From Ficedula albicollis (taxonomy: Eukaryota > Chordata > Aves > Passeriformes > Muscicapidae): a stretch of DNA of 64,000 nucleotides. Of the stretch, positions 51,880-64,000 are shown piece by piece (the stretch's first letter is position 1; every line of letters starts with the position of its first letter). The translations under genes were made by a program, and so were the position numbers. A model generated the notes under the pieces. The model did no database searches. It was not told where the DNA came from and saw only the letters and a list, made by a program, of their open reading frames with translations. The stretch spans positions 26,273,062 to 26,337,061 of the forward strand of contig NC_021678.1 of assembly GCF_000247815.1 (NCBI RefSeq), in the 5' to 3' direction.

Positions 51880-54800
51880 AATATTGGTTTCTATAGCATT
51901 TGACAAATGTATCACAGCAGTAATTATCACACTCCAAAGTGTGGCTGAACTTGGCAGCTTTCTTCCCTACCTGTCACCAAGCCAGGGACCTCTTTGTCTA
52001 GAGAGATGCTTCAGGCCAGTTCTCAGGCCTGGCTTGACCCACATCTGACTGTTCCTGGGCATTGTTTCACCCTGTCTCCCCTGCTGGGCTGGGCAGGAGT
52101 AAAAGCAAACTCATTTCCCAAAAGGATGGCTGGGAAAATTCTTTGCTGACTGCCAAAGCAGTCTCTTCCTGAGAAACACAAACCCCCAGGTACAGCTCTT
52201 CTCTTTGAGCCCCCCAGGCAATGCAGAGGACAGACAAGCTATTCCAGGAATTGTCCTTAAGAATCTATTTTAGGTGACTAAAAGAAAGAACTGCCTGGAC
52301 AGATTTGCCCCATAGATAAATGTCTGTCTCCCAGGCACAGGAAAGTGCCCAAGGCTGAAGACCTCCAGTCTTAGCCCAGAAAATAGATGAAGATAAATGA
52401 AAAGAACCCCCACTGGTGCCAGAGATCTTCAATTCAGCTCTTGCTTCTATCTCCAGCAGGGTAACCCGACAGAACACCTTTCTCCTCCCTACCCTCGTCC
52501 TCTTGGTGCACATTTCCCTTCAGCACATGCATAACAGAAAATCCATGGGTGGCTAAGCAGTTACTTTTGATCACTAAAGTTAGATGAGAAGAATCCCACC
52601 CAGAGAGAGCAAACAATTTGTCAAGGAGGAAGAGCTGAGGCTCAGCAGGCGCCTCCATCCAGCCCTCCCCTCTCCCAGTGCCTCACCTGTTCCCTGTGCC
52701 ACCCAGCCCTTGGTTTGTCACCTGGAGCTGTGGGGGCTCACCCTGCCAGCACTGAGGCAGCTCTGAGCACTCCCCAGGTCTGCTCCTTCCAGCAGCCTCT
52801 GCCCGGGTCACCCACACTCCCTTCATTCCCTCCTTCCTCTCTCTGCTCTGCCAGCTGTGTGCATCTCCACACAACAGCAAGTCTTGATAGCTGCTTTTCA
52901 CTTAACAATTGTGATAGGTTTTACCCCAATATTACATTTGGAACTAATGAAGGTTCAAATTTATTTAGAATGGAAAACAGAATCTATATTAACTCGCATT
53001 TGGCTCAGGCACCTGGAAATGTGCAACTACTTAATGCATATGTAGACAGTTTGTAGCATCAAGGTATGTCCTTCTAACATGTTAAAGGTGCAATCCAGCA
53101 GTAGTGTTGAGATTAGAAACTGGCAAAAGAGAAGCAGAGATTGATTTAAAAGGGTTTTTCATTGAACCATAACCTCATCAGATGGCATTTGCTTCTATGT
53201 TGTCTTTTTCAGTAGATTTTGCTCATGCATCACTTCTGCTTCAATGTATCTTCTCTTAAATGACAGCGACACACAACCTATATTGCACTTGCTGAAAGAC
53301 TGAACAAAATATGCAACTCTGGATTGGAGATTATCCACAATTCTATTTCTGTGTCCACAGGCACAGAAAGTATTGACTAGTGTTAATAAGAGTGGCAGAC
53401 CTTTTGGAAGACTGGAAGGATGGAGCATCACAGGAGAGCTAAAAACCATTCCTAAAGACTTTAAAGTATCTGGTAGTTGTAAGGACAAAGTTTTCACACG
53501 ATCAACTAGAAAAACTGCATAAGACTGATTTCAAGAAGTTAAATACGTGACACTGGTTTTAAGGCTGTTTGATTTTTATAATGAAATAAGCTGAACAATC
53601 ATTGCTGCTTTGGAAATCTTAGTGAAGACCTTAACTCAAAGAATTTTTGGCATTCTCTGAAATGTTAACAATATCTACCAGCACAATCTGGTGGGCAGGA
53701 ACTCAACTTCATTTGATGCAAGCAATGGAAAATCAAAAAGATGATTCACAAATTGTATGGTCATGGAAAGATAAAGAGCTTTATATTATCTGAGTCTAAA
53801 GAAAGAAATAGATAACACCTTGTATCAAGAAAGAATTAAAAGGAAACCATTCAAGGAGTAGGGAATAATCACTTTCAAAACAAGTTAAATGGTATCTCAA
53901 ATAAAGCCAAATTATCATCTGATATGTTGAGTTTTACATAGTGTGACTGAATTACTTGATAATATAGCAATTACACACTTCCAGTTAAAAACAAATCAGC
54001 AATTACAAGTCTGCTGTAATTAAATCCCCACAATAGACTTGGTGTGAAAAGGAGTAAAATTAATCAAAAGATAAAAGAAGCAGCATAATTCAATACAGAA
54101 AAAATCTAGAGTAGAAAAATCAATCAGAAAAAAGGACAAAATCATGATTTTCATAAATTACACTGTGACCTTTCAGAAAACTGCAAGGTAAAAGAGAAAG
54201 AAAGTGATGTCATTGTCACTTAGGCAAAATGATTTCTAACATCATTTCAAACAGCTACACAGCCTCTTTATGACAGTTAAACAAAAGAACACTCAAAAGT
54301 CATATACATCTGAAAGACTGATTTCTCCTTGAGCCAAAACTGGCTCCAAAAGCACAAAAATTGTGTACAACAGTTTGGAAGAGGGATATCCGGGATTCTG
54401 GTGGTCTGTAATAATAAGCTTCTTTCTGTACATTCCACACATTGACTTCTGGAATTGTCCAAGTTTCCTCCATTCCTGCATTCCAAAAAAGCCTGAAGAG
54501 GCACAGATGACTTACTATGGTCCATACCTTACAGTCTGTGTGTGTCTGTGTCGTTTCTGGTACATGATATTCCAAAGGCAATCCACCAGGAGTGTTAAAT
54601 ACAACATTACCAGAATGGATTGGGGACAGAATCTGGAGAGCAAAAGTGAGAAAACTCACAGGTTGAGATAAAGGTGGTTTAATAGGCAAAGCAAAGGAAA
54701 ATAAGGAGTTCAATCCCTACTTCCCACCAGCAGGCCAGTGTTCAGCCACTCCCATGACAGCAGGGCTCTATGGCACATAGTGGTTACTTGGGAAGAGAAA

Positions 54801-56412
54801 TGCCATAATTCCAGACTTTCCCTCACCTTTCTCCTTTTTCCCCCTCTCTTTGCATTCTGACCATGATGTCACATGGTGTGGGACATCCCTTTGGTGACTT
54901 GGAGTCTGTTGTCCCAGCTATTGTGTGCACCCCCAATTCCCTTGCTGGTGGGGGATGTGAGAAGCTGAAAAGGCTGGGATGCCTGTGCAAGCCCTGCTCA
55001 GCAATAACAAAGACATCCCTTTGGCATCAGCACTCTTTTGGTCACAATCCAAAACATTGCTCCATGCAAGCTACCATACAGAAAACTGAATTTGCCTCAG
55101 CCAAAACCAGTGAGTAGCTACACTTTCTGAATGAAGTAAACTGCAAGGAAGAAAAAGTTAATGTTGTTTTGCAGTTTGTTCTGATGAAAATGACTGAACA
55201 CACCACACTGACCATAGCTGCTCCCAGGACACCAGGCAAAGGCCAGGCAGGCTGCAAAGCTCCCCCACTGCACTCCACGTGTCACTGCAGTTCTGCAGGC
55301 TCTGGAGTCACCTCCTCCCAAGGCAAAGGGTAATCCAGTCTCCACATCAATTCCCAGCCTCTGGCTGAGCACATCTACAGAGATTGCTATCAGCTGTAAG
55401 GTCAGGTTTCAAGGTGTGGTGATTAGGAATAGGAGTCATACCTGAGACATCACCCAGGAGCTATCAGAGGGTAAAGACTCGTGGAGTCTCTCCAGTTATT
55501 CCCTGCTCAAAGCAGGTTCAGTACCAGCCACCCTCAGCTGAAGGGAGCCACTGTTCATTACAAACCTGGAGAGCCAATCTGTCCATCAAGCAGGGAAAAT
55601 ACTGAGCAGGAGAGAAGGAGGAAGATTAACTCTTCATCAGAGTCAGTATGGGAGGAGAGGAGTAGCTGTCAACAAAGCTCCTGGGGAGCAGAGCAGCTTA
55701 ATGGAACATCTCCCCATGCCAAATGGGAAACTGGACCTTGCAGCTGGTACAGGATCAAACATGAAAAATACCATTAGTGCTTGCACTGGAGTGAATAATT
55801 ATATAGCTGCTCTTTTGAGGGACACAAGGGATGCACACGTCTCACTCCAGAGCTGTGTCTTCACTCGGTGCCAGAATGATTATTTTTGTGTTCCAGGCTG
55901 TAATTCCTCTTGATTATACAGAGCTTCTTTCCAATCAGCTTGAAAACAAACTGATGACTTTTTGATTGTGCTAAGGATATATTTTGACACATTTTGTGCA
56001 GAAATCTTCAGCTGGAAATCAGGAATAAATCTAACTTTTTACAACATATATAACAGAATGCTATTATATATTACTAATAGGAAAATAAAAGCAGTTTATT
56101 CCGGTGGTAGAAGATTTTTGTATCATCCATGTGCTGCTGAACATGCACTTGCTTTGATTTTTTTTTTTGGTGCCACAAACATTAACAATATTGTAAAAAA
56201 GAAAGAAAAGGGAATAAGGGAAGATTAATAATTTATCAGAGATTATCTGAATATTTTTTCCCTCCTTTGTGTATAAGCAGCTTGGCAACAAAGATAATTT
56301 CAGGATCAATCTTACCCTTTTTTTCTATTATGTATTTCCTGTTGTTCCCAAACAAGATTAATTTTGTTTTATGCAAGTCACCAAACAGTCTTCACAAACA
56401 TAGGATTTTTAA

Positions 56413-56452
56413 TTTCTTCTCTCTCTCTCTCACTCCTCTTCTCCCTCCTTTT
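56413..56452. repeat. CT-rich pyrimidine tract
   Basis: Contains a short (TC)n core at about 56416-56430, followed by CTCC-rich pyrimidines. Confidence 0.85.
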
Positions 56453-57824
56453 ATCTTATTTTATTTTATCTGTGTTAATAAAACCATAGCGACTAGTAAA
56501 ATTCAATTTAGAATTATTTTCTACCTGGAGAGGTTTGGACAGTTTTCCCCTCCTCTTTTCACAATGGAGTTATTTCTCAGTCAAAACAGTTAGAAAGTAG
56601 ATCTTTTATGCAACAGCTTTGTAAAACAAATATTCTGGAAGGACCTAAAGAAAGAAAAGTATCATACTTCTGACATAAATCATCTCAGCAAAATAGACTC
56701 TAATGGATATTCTTGAGCAAATTCCCTTCTGTTTTATTCATTCATGGACTTAATTCACAATGAACAAGACATCATGAGCAATTTCTGTACTTTTGGCAGA
56801 TTTTTTTTCTACTAGAGAATGTTAAAGATTTTTCTTGTTTTATGTTAAAGGCATCTTGCAAAGGTGCAAAAAATGTTATCATAGAGAATGGGAATTTTTA
56901 TTTGCCCCTGATAGCACACATGAAATTGAACAGGGGAAGAAGATTGGGATTTTGTTTGGTTTGAGGATTTCTTTAACTTTTTTGATGTTCACCATATTTT
57001 CTGTCTTCACTCATGGCTGACTACAAAACTAGGACAGTATCTTCCACTTATTGGTGACCTTCTGAATTTTAAAGTTGCATGGATTTTCATATTCCCAATT
57101 TCAGTGTCCCTATTATTTTAGTTTTCAAGTCATTCCTGAGTTTATTGCTGCTCCACTGAACACAGCCCTGTCTGGAGCTTGTTTATATGATAGAAAAATA
57201 CTTTTAATTTAAATAGCCATCATTTGAATACTACCCTTAAGCTATGCAAGAGTAGCTCCAAAACATTTACAGGGAGAAGGTAGAACTGGTTTGATCTGTT
57301 CCAGCAAAAACACAGCTGGTACTGTGTTTATCTGAAGACACATCATTATCTCTGGCACATAACAAGAGTGTACTATAACCATGGGCAAAAAACATTAGAG
57401 AAAAGGGATATACTCAAAGTGATTAAGACATTTCAGTCAAAGTAGTTAATGATTTGGTGGGAGCACCTCCAAAATCATGGATATTGACCCACAGGTCACT
57501 GCTTTTCCAGTGAGATTACTCATAGTCCAAAATTCCAGACGAAATATTGACAAAATAATTTCGTATTCTTTCACTGTCATTTCTTCCTCCCAGCCTGGAG
57601 CTGCAGGTCAGGAGTTATCCTGTATCCAAAGGCATTTTAAGCACTGAGAGGAAGCAGTCTCTGACCTGGACTGGGTATAGCTGTTCTGGGAGCAAGCAGG
57701 AAAAAATCTGACTAGGAAAATTTAGTGCTGAGCAGAATCACTCTGACAGAAGAGTTTCCCTGGACATGCCTACTCAGCATGAGGGGCTGTCAGGAACAAG
57801 TTCATTTCATTGAAAGTTTTGGTG

Positions 57825-57860
57825 AAAAAAAAAAAACAAAACAAAACAAAAATCAAAATG
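57825..57860. repeat. A-rich tract, poly(A) plus (CAAAA)n
   Basis: Twelve A followed by CAAAACAAAACAAAAA. No retroelement body was recognised upstream. Confidence 0.9.
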
Positions 57861-60141
57861 CTATTGAAGCATTTAATTCTGAGGCAGTCAAAATATTTTG
57901 TATCAGTAAGACAAATTGCTTTTTTCCTAATGCAATATAATAAAGTCAAATTACATTCCCAATCAGATAACAAAAAAAAACCCCACACTTTTAGCTCTCT
58001 GACTGCCCTACTAAGTGGACTCTCCTCATTTGTTTGGCTGTAATGTAATAAAAATTAATCTGGAAATCTGACAAGGCATCTGGAAAATTAAAGAGTCCAG
58101 GTTTTACTGCAACAACTGCAGGTAGCTTCTGATTCCACCCAAATCAGAAATACTGGCAAAAGACTTCTCCATTGTTCTGGGTATTTTATCTTTTAAGTCC
58201 ACAGAAGTGCAGGGAAATAGACAGAAAGGACAGAAGAAATTTACTGCTGTTCTGAACAGACATGCACAGCTCACATCTTCAGGGGGGAAAGACAGAGGGG
58301 AAGTAAACCTCTCCGTACATGTAGATGCAGCCCACACTGTCTGCATAGGGGCTTTGATTCATATCCAGTCATCAGGATTTTATCTTCTCTTTGCTAAAAG
58401 GACAGGACAGATACTTCAATGAGCTCATTTATAAGAAATCATTGCTCCCAGGAAGTACAGTCTAAGAAGTATTACTGCTAACACATTGAAAAGCCCTGGA
58501 AAAATTACAAATGTTGAAATTATTCCACTGTCAATGTCATCAGAATTCAATGCAATGCCATCTTAAGAGTGCCGAGAGTAGAAATGCATGCTGAGTGTAG
58601 ATCTGACATTGGTCTCTGTTTATTTTGGTTTTACAGACAAAGTATTCTCTTTGTTAATGGGGAAAATAACCTATTTTTTGCTTCAGTCAAGGAAATTTCT
58701 TTTTATTTCCCAAAAAGAAGAGTATCTAGAAAGAGAATCATATAATCAGATAGGGCTGTCAGCAACATATGGCTTTGAGCAGGAAAAGGGAGGTTGTTTC
58801 TGAACTTTTGAGGATGGGAGAATGTCTTTTATCAAGATAAAATACAAAACTTGTTTTGAAAACTTTACAATATTTCATCTGGGTTTAAACAAAAGCTGCT
58901 GACGACAGACACAAAGAATTTACATCTTCAGAGCTAGGTGTGGGAACTGCAAGCCGAGCCACAGAGCTGTTGACTCTGAGTTATTCAACATAACCCCTTC
59001 CTCTCCAAAGACTTGTCCAAGTGTCCTTCCTTGTTACAGCATGCTTCAGAAAAGAGCCTTCCCTTCTCTGCACATTTTTCATCACTTTTTGGAGAAGCAC
59101 TCTTACCTGGAGCATTTCTGAGAGAAACGGGGAGGCAGCCAAGCTGCTCGCTGGGACTGGGTGGTGTTCCCTTGGGGTGTTGTTGTGTGCTCCTGTGTTT
59201 CTCCAATCCTGTGGTTGGTCTGATGTTTCAAGAGTGATTTTAAGAACCTCATTCCAGTTAAAAAATGAGCCTTAAAAATTCAAATGGTTCAGAAAAGCGT
59301 TCAAAATGCTGTTCACCTATCCAAGTCAATCCCAGATTCCAAATACTCAGATCGTAACCAGAAAAATTATTACCAGACCCTGGCACATCCATCTTAAGAA
59401 AATTATCTAGCATTTTCTTCTAATGAACTCTGTGAATGTTTTATACCAAGCATAGAAATCAAAATACAAATAGTCACCTGAGACAGGTCCACTGGTATCT
59501 AAATAACACAGCAGAAAAGCATACTGGATAAAAAATGTTTTGAATATTTCAGAAACACTTGTAAAGCTGCTCAGGAGGTGAAGATTTATAAGCACATTGA
59601 CTGCAAGTGAACTTTTCTGCAGATAAATTATGAGCTCACCTTCTCCACAGGCTTTCAGCATTTGCATTAGGATACAGGAGCAGACTATTAAATTTGCAGC
59701 TGTAACCACTCCTGGCAATGATCCTATGACAAATCTTAGACAACTCATAGAAATGCTTCATTAACTTATAGTGAAAGATACCTAAGTGAATTTTTGGGCA
59801 ATGTAGAGGTTAAAAACACCAGTGAATACAGCTCTCACCCATCTACCTCAGTCTACCAATATCACACCTTGCCAATGACACTCATGGCTAAGCTCCCCAG
59901 GGTTTTGAGCACAGGACCAAACAAAACACACCTTTTTTCCCCTCAAGCACAAACACATTTGACCAGTTCTCTTATTTTATACTCTTTTCCAGCTTATGAG
60001 CCTGGCTCATTTGCTGCAGTCTTCTGCACCAGGCAGCTGTCTATCAGCCCACAGCCAGAGCTGGTACAGCAGGGAACACACAAGTTATTGGAACAGACTT
60101 CAAAATGCATCCCAGTGAGCACTGTGATCTTCCTTTACATT

Positions 60142-60171
60142 AAAAAAAAAAAAAAAAAATTAAAAAAAAAA
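60142..60171. repeat. Poly(A) tract interrupted by TT
   Basis: Eighteen A, TT, then ten A. No recognisable retroelement body lies upstream. Confidence 0.93.
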
Positions 60172-61336
60172 GTACATTCCTGTGATAAAACATCTTAGAT
60201 ATATACTCAGACCCCAAATGAACTTGCATGCAACATGGCATTGTTGTAAAAGGGAAGAAGATCACATCAGCCTCCTAGTTTGGCTGCCTTTGGTGCCTTT
60301 GGTGTTTCAGTGGGAAGAAATTTAAACACTGAGCAATTGCCTAGACTGTTATGCATCTTTAGGAATAATTTTATTCCCTTTCTCTCCATTTCTCTTGCTC
60401 TCTCATTCTGGCATGCTGGCTTCCACCAAATAATTTCACCCAAAATTTGCTTGCAGGTTGTAGCCTGCCATGGCCATATCAGAGATTCTGAGTTTAAATG
60501 CATTTTATTTATTCTTTTCCTAAGAGCTTTAAAACTGAAATAGGGGACAAAGTTAAGGTCTTCTAACCAGGTTTTGAGAAATGTTTCAGTGGGGGTGGGG
60601 GTTTGGCTCGTGTTCTTAAGGAAAACAGAGGTTTCCATTGTAGCTCTTTTTCTGGGCAGTACAGAGAAATCAAATTCCCTGAGTCTTCCCCTCCCGCTCA
60701 GGGCAGCTAAGCACTCCCACCTAAGGACGTGACTTTCTAGTTTTACCAGTGTGACATTTGCACTCTCATTTATAAAAAGACATCTCCTACATTTCATCTG
60801 TATTACCTGAGAGGTTTTTCCTATGTTTTTTTATCATTATTTAAGTACCTAGAGAGAGAATAAAGCAACAAAAATCAAAGGAGGAAAATGAAATAAACCA
60901 AATCTTTCATCTTTCCCAGTACTCCTGCATTTGGCAATAATAATCATTGAGTAACAAAGAAAGGCAAATATTTCCTTTTAAGAGTTGCCACTAGCCAATG
61001 GAAAACTTTCAATAAAGACTAGATGCTTATTCCACACCAACCCAGATCATATGGCAGAGCCAAATTTTACGTTTTCCCTCCATGTACAAATGTCAATACA
61101 TTTTTATTTCAGTTACTATTAGCATGAAAATAATGGCTCTCTTTCTTGGGGAGCTATTAATGCCTTCTAGAAACTCTTGAGAACCATACAATTTAAAGGC
61201 AATTTTCCTGATATGGCATATAGATATTTCCCCCTTTTATTTTTAAATGTTTTATAAATAGGGAGGTTTTATTGAAAGAGGAGCTCTGTTCTCCAGGAGC
61301 TCTCTGAATCCTGCTGTTTATGTTTAACCTGGAGTC

Positions 61337-62060
61337 ACGATAATCCCCTTCGTTCTTCTTTAATTCGTCATTTCATCTTTTCTATTTTAATAAAATCAGA
61401 GTAACGCACAGCGTGCTCTGTGGTAGCATCTGACTTAATGCAATAAGCAATTATAAACCTTATGGTGGCTTGCAGCTAAACTTTTACATATTCATTTAGC
61501 AGCAGCCCCAGCTTGGCGTGCGGTGCTTCCAGCTCAGGCTGAGGCAGTGGCTGGCAGAGCTGCACACACCAAAATGCTCCTTCTAATCATGTGTGTCACG
61601 GGTCCCTGCTGCTATTAGCACAGCAAAGGGGGTGCTGAGGCAGGAACCACAGTGAAAATGAGACCAGCGAGAGCAAGGGGTTGCCAAGGCTCTCAATAAT
61701 TCTGCCCAGCAGCAGGGTGAGGTTTGCTTTGCCTGTGAAGGAGTGTTATATGATCGGATGATAAAGTCCACTCTGAGTTCATGTTCCTACCACCATACTC
61801 ACATATAAGGGGTTTTCGGGCTCTCCTCTCACAGCACTCAGGCACAATCAAAACCCAGGGGTCCCCTCCCAACACTGCCTCCTTACACAGCCCCAGCAGC
61901 ATCACTTGCTCCCAATTCTGCAGTGAGCTCCTTGTGCAGGAGCAGCCACTAGGGAGCTCTTTTTGCAATTTACCCGTGCTTCCCGTGCCAAAGTATGGGG
62001 AATAGCAATAACACAAACACGGAAAGCCACCCCAAGCCATACACATTGTTTCCGAGGTAC
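61337..62060. other. CpG-enriched patch, candidate regulatory or conserved non-coding DNA
   Basis: By eye there are about 15 CpG dinucleotides in about 720 bp, compared with about 3 in 660 bp at 24421-25080. There is no CGCG and the density is too low for a CpG island. The part near 61380-61500 is AT-rich yet keeps CpGs (AACGCACAGCGTG). A 136-codon minus-strand frame (61693-62103) crosses it but is not recognisable. Function is inferred from composition only. Confidence 0.35.
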
Positions 62061-63654
62061 TGTGCATGCCACAGTGTAGTAAGAGCATTGTTAGCAGGCT
62101 CACAAGACCTAGCAGCTATTCTTTTTACTACAGTAGCCAGAGGAGGAAAAGAAATACATTACACAGTGAAAGGTGTTAATATAGCCAGAAAGCCTCTAAA
62201 TGGAGAAAAGTGGAATCAGCTTGTTTTCTTGGGTAGGCTGAGCTAAGCATGAAGGCACAATTCAGAGCACCCAGAAAGTGGCTGGGAAGCTCAGGGGATT
62301 TCTGTTTGGGGCTGCCTAGACTGTGAGAATTTCCTGCGATTTCACAACGAAAATTTTATTTACAGAAACTCCCTTTGTTGCTCTATTTGTGTGAGCTTCA
62401 AATCTGAAAGTCTGTTTCTTTCTTCAGTCCTTGTTTTTTTTCCACAAAATGTATGCTGAGATTGGGTTCTCAAATGCTCTGAGCACAAGTTTTTCAGACA
62501 ATACTTTAGTTCTGGGTTGTTGGCAGTCTTTGAAGGGAGACTTGTGCCTGTCTGAGCTTAGATTTTGGTTCTGTTGCTGGGTCTTTTTAATCACTGCAGT
62601 TTCTATGCTATCCAACAGGCATCCTTCCAGTCTAGATGAAAATGCAAATAATACAAAGCAGCTTCTCACTTAGGCTATAAAGCAGAAGGGAAGAAAACAT
62701 GTATCAAAAATTTCACTGGAATCTCAGTGCCTTGCGGTATGTAAGTGTTAAACTAGACCAAATGTCTGAAGTTAATCAGAATGCTTGCTGTAATGCTGGG
62801 TAGTTATGCCCCACGACCATTGTACTGCACCTCCCATTTTAATAACTTTTCTGACAATGAGGGCTATGCAATGCTGATCTTCAAGTGCTGAGTTATGTGG
62901 TATTTAGATATCAGAGAAAGAAAACCCTTTCTGTTAACACACAAGAAATGGACTTCTACAAACAGAAAGCTATTTAGCAGTAAAAAAACCAAAACAAAAG
63001 AGCCCCACAAACTGTCAATTCCCTGGGTTTTCTCCTGTGAACAATAAAAAATGGCAGGTTTTGTGTTTTATACAGAGAGGGGGGAGAGAATAAATGTTGT
63101 GCTGTTGTCAGAGTGAAAGACTGAATACTGGTGGAAAATGCTGAATTTCACTCCCCATTAATGAATAAAAATAACATTGTAATGTTATAAAACACTCATA
63201 ACAATGAAGCAAAGGGTACTTGTGTTTAGTGTGACTTGTATTAGAACACTAAAAACAACAGTGTTTATTTAGAGCAGAGATGGCTGAGAAATTGCAAGCA
63301 GAAATAGGAAATGCATTTCTGCAAAACTCAGACAAACCCTCTCTCCACCATGGCTACGGTTCCTCTGCCCAAAGAAATTCTTCTCAGAGACACTGGTCAT
63401 CAGTTCTTATTGACCTGGTTAATGTGTAATGGTTATTTTCATGCTCTACCTGTGTGAAATGTTTGTTCTCATCCACCTCAGCTCAGCTGACACTTGGGCA
63501 TCTTGGCACAGCTCTATTCAGTGGCTGAATAGAGAATGATATCTCACTCTTTCCAAAGATTTTACTGCCCCATGTTATAAGAAAGATGTTTTCTTCCTCA
63601 TATTCTGTCTCCCTCTGCTGATGCTCTTAAATGAAAGACTTGCTCTCAGAAGGA
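62061..63654. other. Unique AT-rich non-coding DNA, no gene seen
   Basis: Frames are under 85 codons. No repeat, transposon or RNA gene was recognised. Confidence 0.7.
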
Positions 63655-63716
63655 CAGAAATTACTAACTAGTAGAAACAAATATTTCTCAGAAATTACTA
63701 ACTAGTAGAAACAAAC
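63655..63716. repeat. Two-copy tandem duplication, 34-bp unit
   Basis: CAGAAATTACTAACTAGTAG begins at 63655 and again at 63689. The copies share about 28 bp before diverging near ACAAATATTT/ACAAACATAT. Confidence 0.94.
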
Positions 63717-64000
63717 ATATCAAAATGTTCTGCTCAGCCATGTTGTGCAACATTCTGGGCATCGTTTAACCAAGGAGAGAACATGATAATCCCTGGTTGA
63801 AAAAAATAGGTGTGTGGCTAAATTACTTGCAAATAGGCTGTGAAGCATATAAAATTAGTGCAGTTGTATTGGAAAAATATTTACAAAAATGGCCTGGAGT
63901 CAGGGTCTGGTGAGTACTGACAAAGAAAACAGTTGCTGCCTCAATAGGCCTGGAGACCAGAAAGAGGGTGAGATGAAAGAATGCAGCTGTATCTGGCTCT
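63717..64000. other. Unique non-coding DNA at window end
   Basis: Nothing recognisable in the last 284 bp. Confidence 0.7.

Larger units (their letters stand above)
51880..61336. other. Unique, mostly AT-rich non-coding DNA, no supported gene
   Basis: The longest frame is 176 codons (60267-60797, -), which matches no family I know and overlaps an 87-codon plus-strand frame. A GC-rich but CpG-poor patch lies at about 52600-52870. A pyrimidine/CT tract (56413-56452) and A-rich tracts (57825-57860, 60142-60171) are the low-complexity features. Confidence 0.65.

Noticed and set aside
60267..60797. 176-codon minus-strand open frame, the longest outside the hexamer array
   Set aside because: No family resemblance, an overlapping antisense frame, and no promoter or splice context. 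Treated as chance.

Overview
The window looks like non-coding nuclear DNA from a bird. The best evidence is a 5'-truncated CR1 LINE at about 45822-46198, with the typical avian CR1 3' end (CCTTTCCAACCCAGGACATT followed by CTATGATT). Low interspersed-repeat content and AT-rich, CpG-poor sequence fit this. Non-avian reptiles also carry CR1, so bird is likely but not proven; a songbird would be a guess.

I found no gene I can support. Open frames outside the simple repeats reach at most 167 codons (34455-34958, +) and 176 codons (60267-60797, -). These lengths are near what AT-rich random sequence gives over 64 kb, and neither protein shows a domain I recognise. I saw no CpG island or convincing exon. 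The window is best read as intergenic DNA or the inside of a very large intron.

What stands out is repeat structure. (1) A perfect hexanucleotide microsatellite, (TATACA)n, fills 25127-25906: 780 bp, 130 units, no interruption. All six frames stay open, so it creates spurious ORFs of up to 314 codons. (2) At least eleven local head-to-tail duplications are scattered through the window at about 4.6, 13.9, 15.0, 18.3-19.4, 19.4-19.6, 22.8, 29.6, 31.3, 40.9, 51.7 and 63.7 kb. Unit sizes are 34-93 bp, with one of 557 bp. Nearly all have exactly two copies that differ by only a few substitutions. The 557-bp duplication (three differences) abuts an 88-bp duplication at the same breakpoint, and one locus (29.6 kb) has three copies. 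This points to a recurrent tandem-duplication process and is the main observation of the window. (3) A CpG-enriched patch at about 61.3-62.1 kb is a candidate regulatory or conserved non-coding segment, on composition alone.

By region: 1-18271 is mostly unique AT-rich DNA with three short duplications and several A- or T-rich tracts; 18272-19775 is a cluster of duplications; 25127-25906 is the hexamer array; 25907-45821 is unique DNA with three duplications and a TA/TG microsatellite; 45822-46198 is the CR1; 46199-64000 is unique DNA with two more duplications, a GC-rich patch near 52.6-52.9 kb and the CpG-enriched patch. No genes can be described as working together.
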